A DNA stretch of 50,970 nucleotides from positions 1 through 50,970 of the forward strand of contig JBJXFX010000131.1 of the NCBI GenBank assembly GCA_046152925.1, read 5' to 3'. This DNA is from CAMAUF01 sp046152925. Its GTDB lineage: Bacteria > Chloroflexota > Dehalococcoidia > Tepidiformales > Tepidiformaceae. Under the pieces are notes generated by a model. It made no database searches. It saw only the letters and a list, made by a program, of their open reading frames with translations, and was not told the DNA's origin. Positions 7,516 to 15,351 of the stretch are shown piece after piece. The position numbers and the translations under genes were made by a program. The first letter of the stretch is position 1, and the number at the start of each line of letters is the position of its first letter.

Positions 7516-9018
7516 GTGGGAGCGCACTCTGTTGAGCGGCAGATGCGCGAAGGGCGGAGCGGCGAAGAGGGCCAGGTACTGATCCTCTTCGCACTCGGCC
7601 TTATCGCGTTCGTCGGACTTGTTGGAATGAGCGTTGATGTCGGGCGGCTGGTCTGGGCCAGGACCCACATCCAGGGCGCCGTCGATGCAGCAGCACTCGC
7701 TGCGGCGCAAAGCATGCCAGACGGCACGGGCCAAGCTCAGACGCAGGCAACGGCGTACTGGAACACCAACGCCGGGCCGATCCTCACGCAGGGCGAAAAC
7801 GTGAGCTTCAGCGTCACCTTCCCCGCGGGAAACCGCGCTGTAAAGGTTGCGGCGCAGGCCGACATCCCGACCTGGTTCGCTGCCGTCCTCGGCTTCGACC
7901 ATTGGACGGTCCGCGCTGAAGGCACGGCCGCCTCGCAAGTGCTCGACATCGCCATGGTGCTCGACATCTCCGGCTCGATGTGCTGGGGCGACTACGGTCC
8001 GGTCGACATCGACTCGAGCGGCCGCCCAGGCCCGTACGTCGGGCCTGGAGCCACCGGCGCCCAGATATGGCTGACGCAGGCAGTGCCAGCGAACGGTTCG
8101 AGCACTATCACGCTGACCGTGAACCGGACCGACATCCTCACATCCACAAACTCGTCGACGAACAACTCGCGTTTCGGCTACAACACCACTACCCAGTACC
8201 GCAGTTATGCGCCAGCGAGCGGCGTCCGGACCGGCATCATCCGGATCGACAGCGAAGTCTTCCAGATCACGGGCGTGCCCTCAGCGACCACGATCACGGT
8301 CACACGCGGCCTGCTAAACGAGTTCACGAACGTGACGACGCTGCGGGCGGCCCACGCGACGAATACGCTGCTCCACCTCAGCCGCGCAAACTGCGAAAAG
8401 TCCGCGCCGCACGCGACGTCCGGCCCCTGGAACCCCTACACCGACGCGATGACGCAGGCGAAACACTTCACAACGCTGTTCAATGGCACCTACGACCGCA
8501 TCGGGCTCGCGAGCTTTTCCAGCCAGGGCACCCATCGCTCGGATCTCACAGGGACGTTTTCGTCGGTGCGCAGCGCGATCGACGGGATGATCCGGCCAAG
8601 CGGTGGCACCAACTCGGCACACGGGCTGGCCTCGGGCCGCATCCTCCTCGCAGGGGCCGGGGCTCGGGAGAACTCCACGCGGATCGTCGTGTTCTTCACC
8701 GATGGCCGCGCAAACGTCACCTGCGGGTCGACCTACAGCGCCGCCAACTACAACAGCATCAGCACCTGTTCGAACCAGACGACCTGGAACGACGGGGCGA
8801 GCGGGGCCAACAATGCCGCCATCTCCGAGGCGCAACGAATCGCCGCCACGGGCGCAAAGATCTACACGATCGGCTTTGGCCCATACGTTGACGACGGCTT
8901 CCTGACGACGATTGCCAACATCGGCGGCGGAATCTACTACAAGGCGCCGACCATCGCCCAGCTCGACGACGCCTTCCGGGCGATCGCCGAAGAGACGCGG
9001 GTCAGCCTGACCCAGTAG
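7516..9018 (+). CDS. TadE/TadG-like von Willebrand factor A protein (copy 2)
   Basis: This 500-residue paralogue of the preceding gene has the same architecture: TadE-like anchor (GEEGQVLILFALGL), first MIDAS loop DISGSM, a beta-rich insertion with IRIDSEVFQITGVPSATTI, then GGTNSAHG and FTDGRA completing the VWA metal site, and the same C-terminus SLTQ. GTG 7516 has AGGGG 8 nt upstream and is my preferred start. ATG 7543 would give a 9-residue shorter protein and cannot be excluded. The two copies are clearly homologous over the full length but well diverged, so the duplication is not recent. The 3' end overlaps the convergent PIG-L gene by 17 nt. Confidence 0.84.
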   Translation: MGAHSVERQMREGRSGEEGQVLILFALGLIAFVGLVGMSVDVGRLVWARTHIQGAVDAAALAAAQSMPDGTGQAQTQATAYWNTNAGPILTQGENVSFSVTFPAGNRAVKVAAQADIPTWFAAVLGFDHWTVRAEGTAASQVLDIAMVLDISGSMCWGDYGPVDIDSSGRPGPYVGPGATGAQIWLTQAVPANGSSTITLTVNRTDILTSTNSSTNNSRFGYNTTTQYRSYAPASGVRTGIIRIDSEVFQITGVPSATTITVTRGLLNEFTNVTTLRAAHATNTLLHLSRANCEKSAPHATSGPWNPYTDAMTQAKHFTTLFNGTYDRIGLASFSSQGTHRSDLTGTFSSVRSAIDGMIRPSGGTNSAHGLASGRILLAGAGARENSTRIVVFFTDGRANVTCGSTYSAANYNSISTCSNQTTWNDGASGANNAAISEAQRIAATGAKIYTIGFGPYVDDGFLTTIANIGGGIYYKAPTIAQLDDAFRAIAEETRVSLTQ

Positions 9019-9772
9019 CCGCCCCGGTGATTTCGGCCAGAAGCGAGGCTGCGGACTCCGCGGAGTCCGCAGCCTCGTACCATTCTTCGGACAAGAGCGC
9101 CGCCACGATCCCCGGCGGGAAGAGCGCCTCCGGGTCGCCGCCAGGAAGTTGGGTCTGGTGGGCCGCGATCGCCCGCTGCTTCGTCCCGGCGAAAACGCCG
9201 ATGGGGACCACATAGCCGGGTTGGGACACGCCGAGCTCGTCTTGCGCGGGCGCCGGTGTGTCGCCAAGCATTCCGCGGACCTTCTCCCACTGCGGGACGA
9301 ACAACCCCGCCGGAAACGCACACCAAAGCACTGGGCACGGCCTGCCCTCAAGCCGCGAGCCATCGCGCACCCATGCGTGGACGGCCAGGTGATCCGGATG
9401 GCCGTAGGCGCCGTCGGGCCCGAGCGTCACGACGAGGTCCGGGCTGACGGCATCGATCGCTCCCCGTACGCGTGCCGGCCCATCTTCGACGCCGCGCAGG
9501 CCGCCATCGGGGAGACCCCAAATCACCGGCGGCTTCGCCCCAAGCTCGCGGCAAGAGGCGGCCAACTCAGCCGCCCGCGCGGCGGCGAGCGCCTCGCGGC
9601 CCGCCGGGCCGCCGTCGTGACGCTTGCCGCGCTCGCCAAACGAGGCGCAGACGAGCCGGACGTCCCACCCCGCCGCAGCCGCGAGCGCCATCAGGCCGCC
9701 GGCGCTATACGCCTCGTCGTCCGGGTGGGGCATGAAGACGAGGAGCCGCCGGGCTTTGGCGCTTTCCGTCAT
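9002..9772 (-). CDS. PIG-L family deacetylase
   Basis: This 256-residue zinc-dependent N-acetyl hydrolase belongs to the GlcNAc-PI de-N-acetylase/MshB/BshB family. The metal-binding MPHPDDEAYSAGG (H16, D18, D19) and a second motif GAYGHPDHLAVH supply the zinc ligands and catalytic Asp. The family deacetylates GlcNAc-linked substrates such as mycothiol or bacillithiol precursors, or lincosamide intermediates; the substrate is unknown here. An inositol-phosphate synthase is encoded at 22638-24176, so an inositol-GlcNAc pathway is possible, but no glycosyltransferase or ligase of mycothiol synthesis is in the window. The last codons contain a 34-bp perfect palindrome and overlap the VWA gene. 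Confidence 0.88.
   Translation of the reverse strand: MTESAKARRLLVFMPHPDDEAYSAGGLMALAAAAGWDVRLVCASFGERGKRHDGGPAGREALAAARAAELAASCRELGAKPPVIWGLPDGGLRGVEDGPARVRGAIDAVSPDLVVTLGPDGAYGHPDHLAVHAWVRDGSRLEGRPCPVLWCAFPAGLFVPQWEKVRGMLGDTPAPAQDELGVSQPGYVVPIGVFAGTKQRAIAAHQTQLPGGDPEALFPPGIVAALLSEEWYEAADSAESAASLLAEITGAATGSG
9044..9077. terminator. 34-bp perfect palindrome inside the 3' end of the PIG-L gene
   Basis: CGAGGCTGCGGACTCCG (9044-9060) is immediately followed by its exact reverse complement (9061-9077). The repeat lies 26 bp after the VWA stop codon, so it can act as the transcript end of the rightward gene. On the leftward strand it is translated as part of the PIG-L C-terminal segment EAADSAESAAS. 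A hairpin of this strength with no spacer is likely to act in both directions. Confidence 0.6.
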
Positions 9773-9884
9773 CGGGCACCTCCATGCCGTCCCGGCGTCC
9801 TGACCCTAAGGCAGCGTCTTGCGACAATTGCTTGGTTTCGCCCGCCCAGGCGCGGGAAGTTTCGCAACATACGGGAGTTTGTGC

Positions 9885-10838
9885 ATGGCCGGAAGGCTCG
9901 AAGGTAAGGTCGCCATCGTTACCGGCGCCGGGCGCGGCATTGGCCGCGGCGAGGCGCTGTTGCTCGCCCAAGAGGGGTGCCGGGTCATCGTCAATGACTT
10001 CGGCGGGAGCACCGCTGGCGATGGCGGCGACCAGTCCCCCGCGGACGAGGTCGTATCAGAAATCAAGAAGATGGGCGGCGACGGCGCCGCGAACTACGGC
10101 AACGTCGCTAGCTTCACCGACGGCGAAGCCTGCGTGAAGCAGGCCCTCGACACCTTCGGCCGCCTTGACATCCTCGTCAACAACGCCGGCATCCTGCGCG
10201 ACCGAATGATCTTCAACATGACCGAAGCCGAATGGGACGCCGTCATCGCTGTCCACCTCAAGGGCCACTTCACGATCACGCGCTTCGCCTCGATGGTCTT
10301 CCGCCAGCAGCGCAGCGGCCGGATCGTCAACACCTCGTCGGAGTCCGGCCTTGGCAACATGGGCCAGGCCAACTACTCCGCGGCCAAGGAAGGCATCGTC
10401 GGCCTCACCCGCACGCTGGCGCTGGACCTCGGCCGCTACGGGGCGACGGCGAACGCCATCCGCCCCCGCGCCGCCACCCGCCTCACGATCAGCCCCGAGA
10501 TGGAAGAGGCGCGTAAGCGCCGCGAGGCCGCCCGCGCCGCCGGGACGACTGCCTCGGAGGATTCCTCCGCCGAGCAGGCGATTTCGGGCATCACGGCGAT
10601 GGCGCCCGAGCTCATCGCCCCGCTCGTCGTGTATCTCTGCACCGACGCCGCCGCGAACGTCAACGGCCGCGACTTCCTCGTCGGCGGCGCCGAGATCAGC
10701 CTGATGTCGCTCCCCGTCCGCGAGCGCACCATCTACCGCGAGGGCGGCTTCACGCTGGACTCCCTGGCCCGCATCTTCCCGACGACCCTGGGGCAGGGCG
10801 TCGTGAACCCGCAGCCGCCGGTGCCAGCCAAGGGCTAA
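9885..10838 (+). CDS. Short-chain dehydrogenase/reductase (MFE-2/FabG-like)
   Basis: This is a 317-residue NAD(P)-dependent oxidoreductase. The cofactor motif TGAGRGIGRG, the NNAG motif, and the catalytic Ser (NTSSESG) and YSAAK are all intact. The segment NDFGGSTAGDGGD after the second strand matches the (3R)-hydroxyacyl-CoA dehydrogenase domain of peroxisomal multifunctional enzymes, so fatty acyl-CoA or similar substrates are likely. A charged helical insertion (MEEARKRREAARAAG) follows the substrate loop, and the C-terminus is longer than in FabG. ATG 9885 has GGGAG upstream; the frame extends to 9819 without a better start. A strong terminator follows. Confidence 0.88.
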   Translation: MAGRLEGKVAIVTGAGRGIGRGEALLLAQEGCRVIVNDFGGSTAGDGGDQSPADEVVSEIKKMGGDGAANYGNVASFTDGEACVKQALDTFGRLDILVNNAGILRDRMIFNMTEAEWDAVIAVHLKGHFTITRFASMVFRQQRSGRIVNTSSESGLGNMGQANYSAAKEGIVGLTRTLALDLGRYGATANAIRPRAATRLTISPEMEEARKRREAARAAGTTASEDSSAEQAISGITAMAPELIAPLVVYLCTDAAANVNGRDFLVGGAEISLMSLPVRERTIYREGGFTLDSLARIFPTTLGQGVVNPQPPVPAKG

Positions 10839-10861
10839 TCGCCCCGGACAGCGCCGAAATC

Positions 10862-10894
10862 AGAAGGCCCCCGCCAGCGCGGGGGCCTTCTTTC
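10862..10894 (+). terminator. Rho-independent terminator after the SDR gene
   Basis: A 13-bp perfect GC-rich stem (10862-10874 with 10879-10891) has a 4-nt CAGC loop and is followed by TTCG, with TCTTTCG forming a short T-rich tail. Confidence 0.85.
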
Positions 10895-10934
10895 GTCTCA
10901 ACGAGACTCGCCGACCCGGCACACCCCAAACACA

Positions 10935-10974
10935 CGAAGAAAGAGGGCCGCGGAGGGCTTCTTTTCTTTCTTCG
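10935..10974 (-). terminator. Probable terminator of the cytochrome bc operon
   Basis: CGAAGAAAG (10935-10943) pairs with CTTTCTTCG (10966-10974) around an inner GCC/GGC. The element lies 21 bp past the stop of the last leftward gene. The stem is interrupted, so strength is uncertain. Confidence 0.5.
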
Positions 10975-10994
10975 GTTTAGCAACTCGACTCCGG

Positions 10995-12821
10995 CTACTG
11001 GACGAAGACGTAGCCACTCATATCGGGATGGTAGTCACAGGTGATCTGGAAGGTGCCGGCATCGTTGAACGTGAACTCGCGCGAGTCGGTACCCTTGATG
11101 TCCGCGCCGTCCTTCTTGCCCGCGATCGTAATCGTATGCAAGCCGACGACGTTTTGGAACTTCACCTTTGTGCCCTTCGCGAGCAGTGCGACACCCTTGT
11201 TGATCTCCTGCTTGGCGCCGTCGGCTGTGAACGTCCAGTCGTTCGCGTGCGCCTCGACGAGGAGTTCCTTGGTCACCGTCGTGGGCGCAGCCGGAGGACC
11301 GACCTTGTCCCCTCGGACGAGGGGCAGCTTGGAGGCGGGCACCGCGTGCTCGACACAGGCTGACCCGTTGTTGATGGCGTCGGGCGGGGCCGTCCCCCAG
11401 GCATCCTTGGGCAACACGAGGTGCGCCCCGATGGCATAGAGGCTGTTGGCCTGCGCCGGCGGCGTCTGAGCCTTCGCCAGCGAGTCAGCCGTCACGTTCG
11501 AGTACGTCTTTGCGATGTCCTCGAGCGTCTGGCCCTGGACCGTGTACTTGTCCACCTTCGGGAGCGCGATGACCACCGCGGAGGAAATATGCGCATCCGC
11601 TGCGATGTTGTTCAGGCGCGCCAGGTCGGCGGCGCTGAGATTGTGAGCCCGTGCGACGGTCTGCACCGTATCGCCGGTCTGAATGGTGTAGCGCGCGCCC
11701 TTGGGCAGGTTCAACTGTTGGCCAGCGCCGACCGGTGTGTCCGCCAGCAGGCCCTGGTTCGCGGCGATCAGGGCATCCACCGTCAGCCCGTGCTGCTGCG
11801 CAATGACGGTAACCGTCTGGCCCGCCGCCACAACTACCACCGCCGTCTCCGGCAGGACGAGCTTGCGTTCCACGTCGAGCGCCTTTCCGTCTGCCGTCTT
11901 CGGCAGGTTCGGGTTCAGCCGCTCGATATCGGAGGCGTTCACACCGTGGATCCGCGCAACGCTTTCAAGCGTATCGCCGGACCGCAACGTGTACCGCGTC
12001 CCTTCAGGGAGCTTGAGGTTCACGAATGGGATCAGGCCGGTGGTCGTGCTCAGGCCCTGGGCAGCGCCAATGGAGTAGAGGCCCGTGTCCTTCTCGACCT
12101 TGATCGGGATGCCGTTGAGGTCGGCGATGATCTTTGCGCCAACCGCCTGACCGTCGGCGATTTTTCGCAGCGTCTCGCGGTCCTTGCGGATCTTGTAAGC
12201 GCGACCATCGGGGAGCCTGATCGTGGAGCCCTTCTTCAGGACAGCGTCGGCCGTGCCACCGTTGAGCTTGACCAACTCGTCGATGCCGATCTCGTGCGAC
12301 GAGGCAATGGTGCTCAGGGTGTCGCCACCGACCACCACGGCGAGCTCGTGGTTCAGGGTGTGCGCAAAGTGATCGGCCTCCTCCCACCAGTGGGAGACGG
12401 CGTTACCGCTCTCGTCCTCATCCTCGGGCGGAGACGTAATCAGATTGACGAGGTGGCCGACTTGCCGTTCATTCAGCGCGCCGCCGTTCGTGTTCAACCA
12501 GGCGGGCATCCGCGTCCCGGCCCGTCCGCACTGAAGGGTGCGCAGCAGGAGCGCCCGGTTGGCGCGCAGGACGAGCGGGTCTTGGTTCTGGAACTCTGGC
12601 TTGTTGAGCGTCGGGCCGACGCCGCCCTCGCCCTTGTTGCCATGGCAGGTCCGGCAGTTGTTGGCATAAAGGAGCGCGCCGCGCTCAAGCGACTGATCCT
12701 CGTGCCATTGGATCTGGTCCTCAGCACGGATCGGCAACTCGATAACGGTGTAGGCCGCGCAGCCTGCGGTCATCGCAAAGAACAGGACGACAATCAGGAA
12801 GATCTGCTTCTGGGTGTTCAC
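10995..12821 (-). CDS. Cytochrome c - six LysM repeats - cupredoxin fusion protein
   Basis: This 608-residue exported protein is the last gene of the bc-complex operon. An N-terminal hydrophobic anchor (IFLIVVLFFAMTAGC, residues 8-21) is followed by a class-I cytochrome c domain with CRTCH at 56-60 and a likely axial Met105 (RMPAW). About six LysM-like repeats follow (roughly 158-204, 208-272, 276-324, 328-373, 377-421, 425-471), with typical GDTL...IA...LN...LP periodicity. The C-terminal domain (about 518-608) is a cupredoxin with type-1 copper ligands His562, Cys595, His598 and Met601 (CDYHPDM). The layout suggests an electron carrier that takes electrons from the Rieske/cytochrome b complex and stays bound to the cell wall. 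Domain calls are strong; the electron path is inference. Confidence 0.88.
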   Translation of the reverse strand: MNTQKQIFLIVVLFFAMTAGCAAYTVIELPIRAEDQIQWHEDQSLERGALLYANNCRTCHGNKGEGGVGPTLNKPEFQNQDPLVLRANRALLLRTLQCGRAGTRMPAWLNTNGGALNERQVGHLVNLITSPPEDEDESGNAVSHWWEEADHFAHTLNHELAVVVGGDTLSTIASSHEIGIDELVKLNGGTADAVLKKGSTIRLPDGRAYKIRKDRETLRKIADGQAVGAKIIADLNGIPIKVEKDTGLYSIGAAQGLSTTTGLIPFVNLKLPEGTRYTLRSGDTLESVARIHGVNASDIERLNPNLPKTADGKALDVERKLVLPETAVVVVAAGQTVTVIAQQHGLTVDALIAANQGLLADTPVGAGQQLNLPKGARYTIQTGDTVQTVARAHNLSAADLARLNNIAADAHISSAVVIALPKVDKYTVQGQTLEDIAKTYSNVTADSLAKAQTPPAQANSLYAIGAHLVLPKDAWGTAPPDAINNGSACVEHAVPASKLPLVRGDKVGPPAAPTTVTKELLVEAHANDWTFTADGAKQEINKGVALLAKGTKVKFQNVVGLHTITIAGKKDGADIKGTDSREFTFNDAGTFQITCDYHPDMSGYVFVQ

Positions 12822-12829
12822 GGCGTCTC

Positions 12830-13441
12830 CTACCCGCTGTAGGGCACGGCCCGCAAGGGGTTATCCGTGTTCCCGAAGGTGATTTTGCCGGTATTCACGT
12901 TCACTGAGCCGTCCTGATTGATGGAAAGCTCCATCGTGTCCATGGGGCGCGGCGCCGGGCCGAATACCCGGATGCCTGCGCGCGAGTACGTCGAACCGTG
13001 GCAGGGGCAGCGGAACCAACCGTTCACCCCTGGGAAGTTCACCTGGGCGCCTTGAAACGAAGCGACCCAGGGGACCGAGCAGCCGAGGTGCGGGCACTTC
13101 CAATAGAGCGCCAGGAGCCCGCCAGTGCCGCCGACGCCGAGCACGTCGCCCTGAGCGCCCTGGAGGTTCACCACCCAGAACTTGCCCTCTGAGATGCGCT
13201 GCGGCTCTTCGCCCACTTTCGGGATGCGGGCCTTGGCAACCGTCACCACACCGCCGAAGCCGGTTGGGTGACGGAGGTTAAAGAAGCCCAGGAAGCTCGC
13301 CACCCATGCGCCAAGCCCGAGCGAGAGGCCGGCGAAGGCGCTCACCCGCAGGAAGGAGCGACGCGAATGGCGCCGCGCTTCCTGCTGCCGGGCTTGCTCT
13401 ACGCGGCGGGCGACCCGGCCAGCGGATTCTGCTTGTGCCAT
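12830..13441 (-). CDS. Rieske 2Fe-2S protein of the bc-type complex
   Basis: This 203-residue subunit transfers electrons from menaquinol at the Qo site to the cytochrome c/cupredoxin carrier. The cluster motifs are CPHLGC (ligands C116 and H118) and CPCHGS (ligands C145 and H148), with C121 and C147 forming the usual disulfide. The N-terminus has a twin-arginine motif, RRSFLRVSA, followed by a single helix (GLSLGLGAWVASFLGFF), as in Tat-exported, membrane-anchored Rieske proteins. It lies 8 bp before the cytochrome c-LysM gene and 6 bp after the cytochrome b C-half gene, so it is within one operon. Confidence 0.94.
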   Translation of the reverse strand: MAQAESAGRVARRVEQARQQEARRHSRRSFLRVSAFAGLSLGLGAWVASFLGFFNLRHPTGFGGVVTVAKARIPKVGEEPQRISEGKFWVVNLQGAQGDVLGVGGTGGLLALYWKCPHLGCSVPWVASFQGAQVNFPGVNGWFRCPCHGSTYSRAGIRVFGPAPRPMDTMELSINQDGSVNVNTGKITFGNTDNPLRAVPYSG

Positions 13442-13447
13442 CGTCCC

Positions 13448-14332
13448 TTACTCCTGACCCGGAATGCCTTCGCTCACCTTCAGCTCCCACGGGAAGACGA
13501 GCTCCTGGCCCTGACCGCGGAACGCTGTACCGACGAGCGTGAGAATGCCATAGGAAGCGACAAACCCGCTGAACAACGCCAGAAGCGCATCCCGGCGAGT
13601 GAGGACCCAGCCCATTTTCCAGAGCGCGTAAATCATCAGGCTCGGCATCCCGACCATCGCCACGATTGGGATCGCCTGTTCGACGAGCCAACCGGGGAAG
13701 TCCAGATGCTGGAACTCCGTCGGGCCGCCCGGGGCGTCGCTCGAAAGCAGCTTCAGATTGAACGGCAAGTACGGGATGCTCTTCGACCACTCTGGCCACG
13801 GGAGCTGCGTCTGGATCGACCGGACGTTTTCCAGGAAGCGCATATGGTCGCCGCCGGACCAGCCGAACCAATCGTGGAGGAGGAATGCGATCTTCCCGGA
13901 GTCCCAGAGGATGAGCGCCCAGGTGCCGACAAACCCCACGATACCGGAGACGATCGTGATCTTGACGGCGCGATCGGTGCCGAACCACCTGCCCTGCCCG
14001 TCGGTCTCCCGGTCGAAATAGGGGAAGGCGGCCATGATCCCCAACCAGATGGTCGGGATGATGACGCCGGCCATCGCGGCGTTCATGTGGAGCAGCAACT
14101 CCTGAAGGTTCAGGAGGTACCACGGCGCCTTCGACGGGTTGGGCGTCACGTCGGCGTTCGCTTGGTCGAGCAGCGGCGCGTTCATCACGACGGCGAGCGC
14201 GAACAGCGTGATCGTGAACAGCATCGCGCTGATGAACTCGATGAAGACGAGGTCGGGCCAAACCAGAACCTCTTCATCGCGGGCCCGGGTCTGGGGCCGG
14301 GCGACTGGGCGAGCGACAACTGCGGTGGCCAT
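13448..14332 (-). CDS. Cytochrome b C-terminal half (subunit IV-like)
   Basis: This 294-residue membrane subunit corresponds to helices E-G(H) of cytochrome b. The Qo-site loop reads NPSKAPWYLLNLQELLLH, with APWY at 69-72 where mitochondrial and b6f proteins have PEWY and Bacillus has PDWY. Helices are visible at about 29-50, 88-103, 124-143 and 219-240, with a final one near 250-270, and the C-terminal TAFRGQGQELVFPW is typical of bacterial menaquinol-type proteins. A hydrophilic loop of about 70 residues (145-215) is longer than in plant subunit IV. The gene follows the cytochrome b N-half after 20 bp. Confidence 0.9.
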   Translation of the reverse strand: MATAVVARPVARPQTRARDEEVLVWPDLVFIEFISAMLFTITLFALAVVMNAPLLDQANADVTPNPSKAPWYLLNLQELLLHMNAAMAGVIIPTIWLGIMAAFPYFDRETDGQGRWFGTDRAVKITIVSGIVGFVGTWALILWDSGKIAFLLHDWFGWSGGDHMRFLENVRSIQTQLPWPEWSKSIPYLPFNLKLLSSDAPGGPTEFQHLDFPGWLVEQAIPIVAMVGMPSLMIYALWKMGWVLTRRDALLALFSGFVASYGILTLVGTAFRGQGQELVFPWELKVSEGIPGQE

Positions 14333-14352
14333 CTTTCCCCCTTACCCTCGGC

Positions 14353-15105
14353 CTACAGCGGCCGCGCGAGCCCGCCGTCGCGGCGGATGCGCCAGAAGTG
14401 CACGGCCATGAAGATCGCCGCCAGGAGCGGGAGCCCTATCACGTGCAGCGTGTAGAAGCGGATGAGCGCATCCGGGCCCACCTGGAGCCCGCCGAGGAGC
14501 CAGAACCGCGACTTCGGGCCGAGGACTGGCGCCGAGCCGGCGATGTTCGTGCCGACGGTGATGGCCCAGAAGGCCAGTTGATCCCACGGCAGCAGGTAGC
14601 CGGTGAAGCTCAGCAGGAAGGTGAGGACGAGCAGGATGACGCCCACAACCCAGTTGAACTCGCGAGGCGGCTTGTAGGCGCCCGTATAGAACACGCGCAT
14701 CATGTGTAGGAAGACGAGGATGACCATGGCGTGGGCCATCCAACGGTGCAGGTTTCGCATCAACTGCCCGAACTGTACGTTCGTTTGTATGTTCTGTATG
14801 TCGAGATAGGCTCTATCGACGCTCGGCACGTAGTAGAACATCAGCAGGATGCCCGTCACCGTCAGCCCCAGGAACATGAAGAACGAGAGCCCACCCAAGC
14901 AGTAGGTGTGGGTGATCTTTACGTGTGTGCGATGGATACGCGTCGGATGCAGGTGAAGGAACACGTTGGTCGCCACAATCAACATCTGGTTGCGTGGCGT
15001 GTTCGGATAACCCGTGCGGAAGATCGACTTCCACACGTAGTTATGGAACATCATGTCGTAGAGCTTGTCTGCGAGCGTCGGTTGGGTCGGTCGTTCGACG
15101 GACAT
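14353..15105 (-). CDS. Cytochrome b N-terminal half (cytochrome b6-like)
   Basis: This 250-residue subunit holds both b hemes. The axial histidine pairs are H120/H134 and H221/H236. Adding 34 to the plant cytochrome b6 residues H86, H100, H187 and H202 gives exactly these positions, and Cys35 of b6, which binds heme c_i (c_n) covalently, maps to Cys69 in the motif HTYCLGG. Helices lie at about 70-92, 124-140, 152-172 and 220-238. The motif TGYLLPWDQLAFWA is typical of the quinol-site segment. The N-terminus carries an extra segment of about 34 residues. It is translated 22 bp after a 39-residue membrane peptide. Confidence 0.94.
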   Translation of the reverse strand: MSVERPTQPTLADKLYDMMFHNYVWKSIFRTGYPNTPRNQMLIVATNVFLHLHPTRIHRTHVKITHTYCLGGLSFFMFLGLTVTGILLMFYYVPSVDRAYLDIQNIQTNVQFGQLMRNLHRWMAHAMVILVFLHMMRVFYTGAYKPPREFNWVVGVILLVLTFLLSFTGYLLPWDQLAFWAITVGTNIAGSAPVLGPKSRFWLLGGLQVGPDALIRFYTLHVIGLPLLAAIFMAVHFWRIRRDGGLARPL

Positions 15106-15127
15106 GGCGCTTCTTCGTCCCCCGTGC

Positions 15128-15247
15128 TTACCGCTGCCACCAGTGGCCGATTGCCACCAGGATGCCCAGCGTCGCGATGATGGTCAGACCGACGAAGACG
15201 AGCTCCAAGGTCTCCGCGAAGTCATGTGGCAGGTTAGCCCATTCCAC
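15128..15247 (-). CDS. 39-residue single-helix peptide heading the cytochrome bc operon
   Basis: This small gene reads MEWANLPHDFAETLE, one hydrophobic helix of about 20 residues (LVFVGLTIIATLGILVAIG), and ends HWWQR. It starts at GTG 15245-15247, has GGGGGA 6 nt upstream, and ends 22 bp before the cytochrome b start. It lies inside the leader between a good promoter (15323-15351) and cytochrome b, so it is almost certainly transcribed with the complex. The length and single helix recall the small PetG/PetL/PetM-type subunits of b6f or the small subunits of oxidases. I see no sequence identity to a named family, so its role as a subunit is inference. Confidence 0.72.
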   Translation of the reverse strand: MEWANLPHDFAETLELVFVGLTIIATLGILVAIGHWWQR

Positions 15248-15322
15248 CTAGCGTCCCCCTCCCCTGGAGCGCGCGGCCACCCGCAGCGTCCCGTCCGACT
15301 TTGTGAAAGATGTAGCGAGCGA

Positions 15323-15351
15323 GTTATACCATCGGCCCCTAGCCCGGTCAA
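15323..15351 (-). promoter_or_regulatory. Promoter of the cytochrome bc operon
   Basis: On the minus strand TTGACC (15351-15346), a 17-bp spacer and TATAAC (15328-15323) form a near-consensus sigma-70-type promoter. The predicted start is about 70 nt before the GTG of the small membrane peptide gene. Confidence 0.75.

Noticed and set aside
5957..7594. 545-residue open frame on the minus strand
   Set aside because: It is antisense to the first VWA gene, with low-complexity Arg/Gly/Val composition and no motif.
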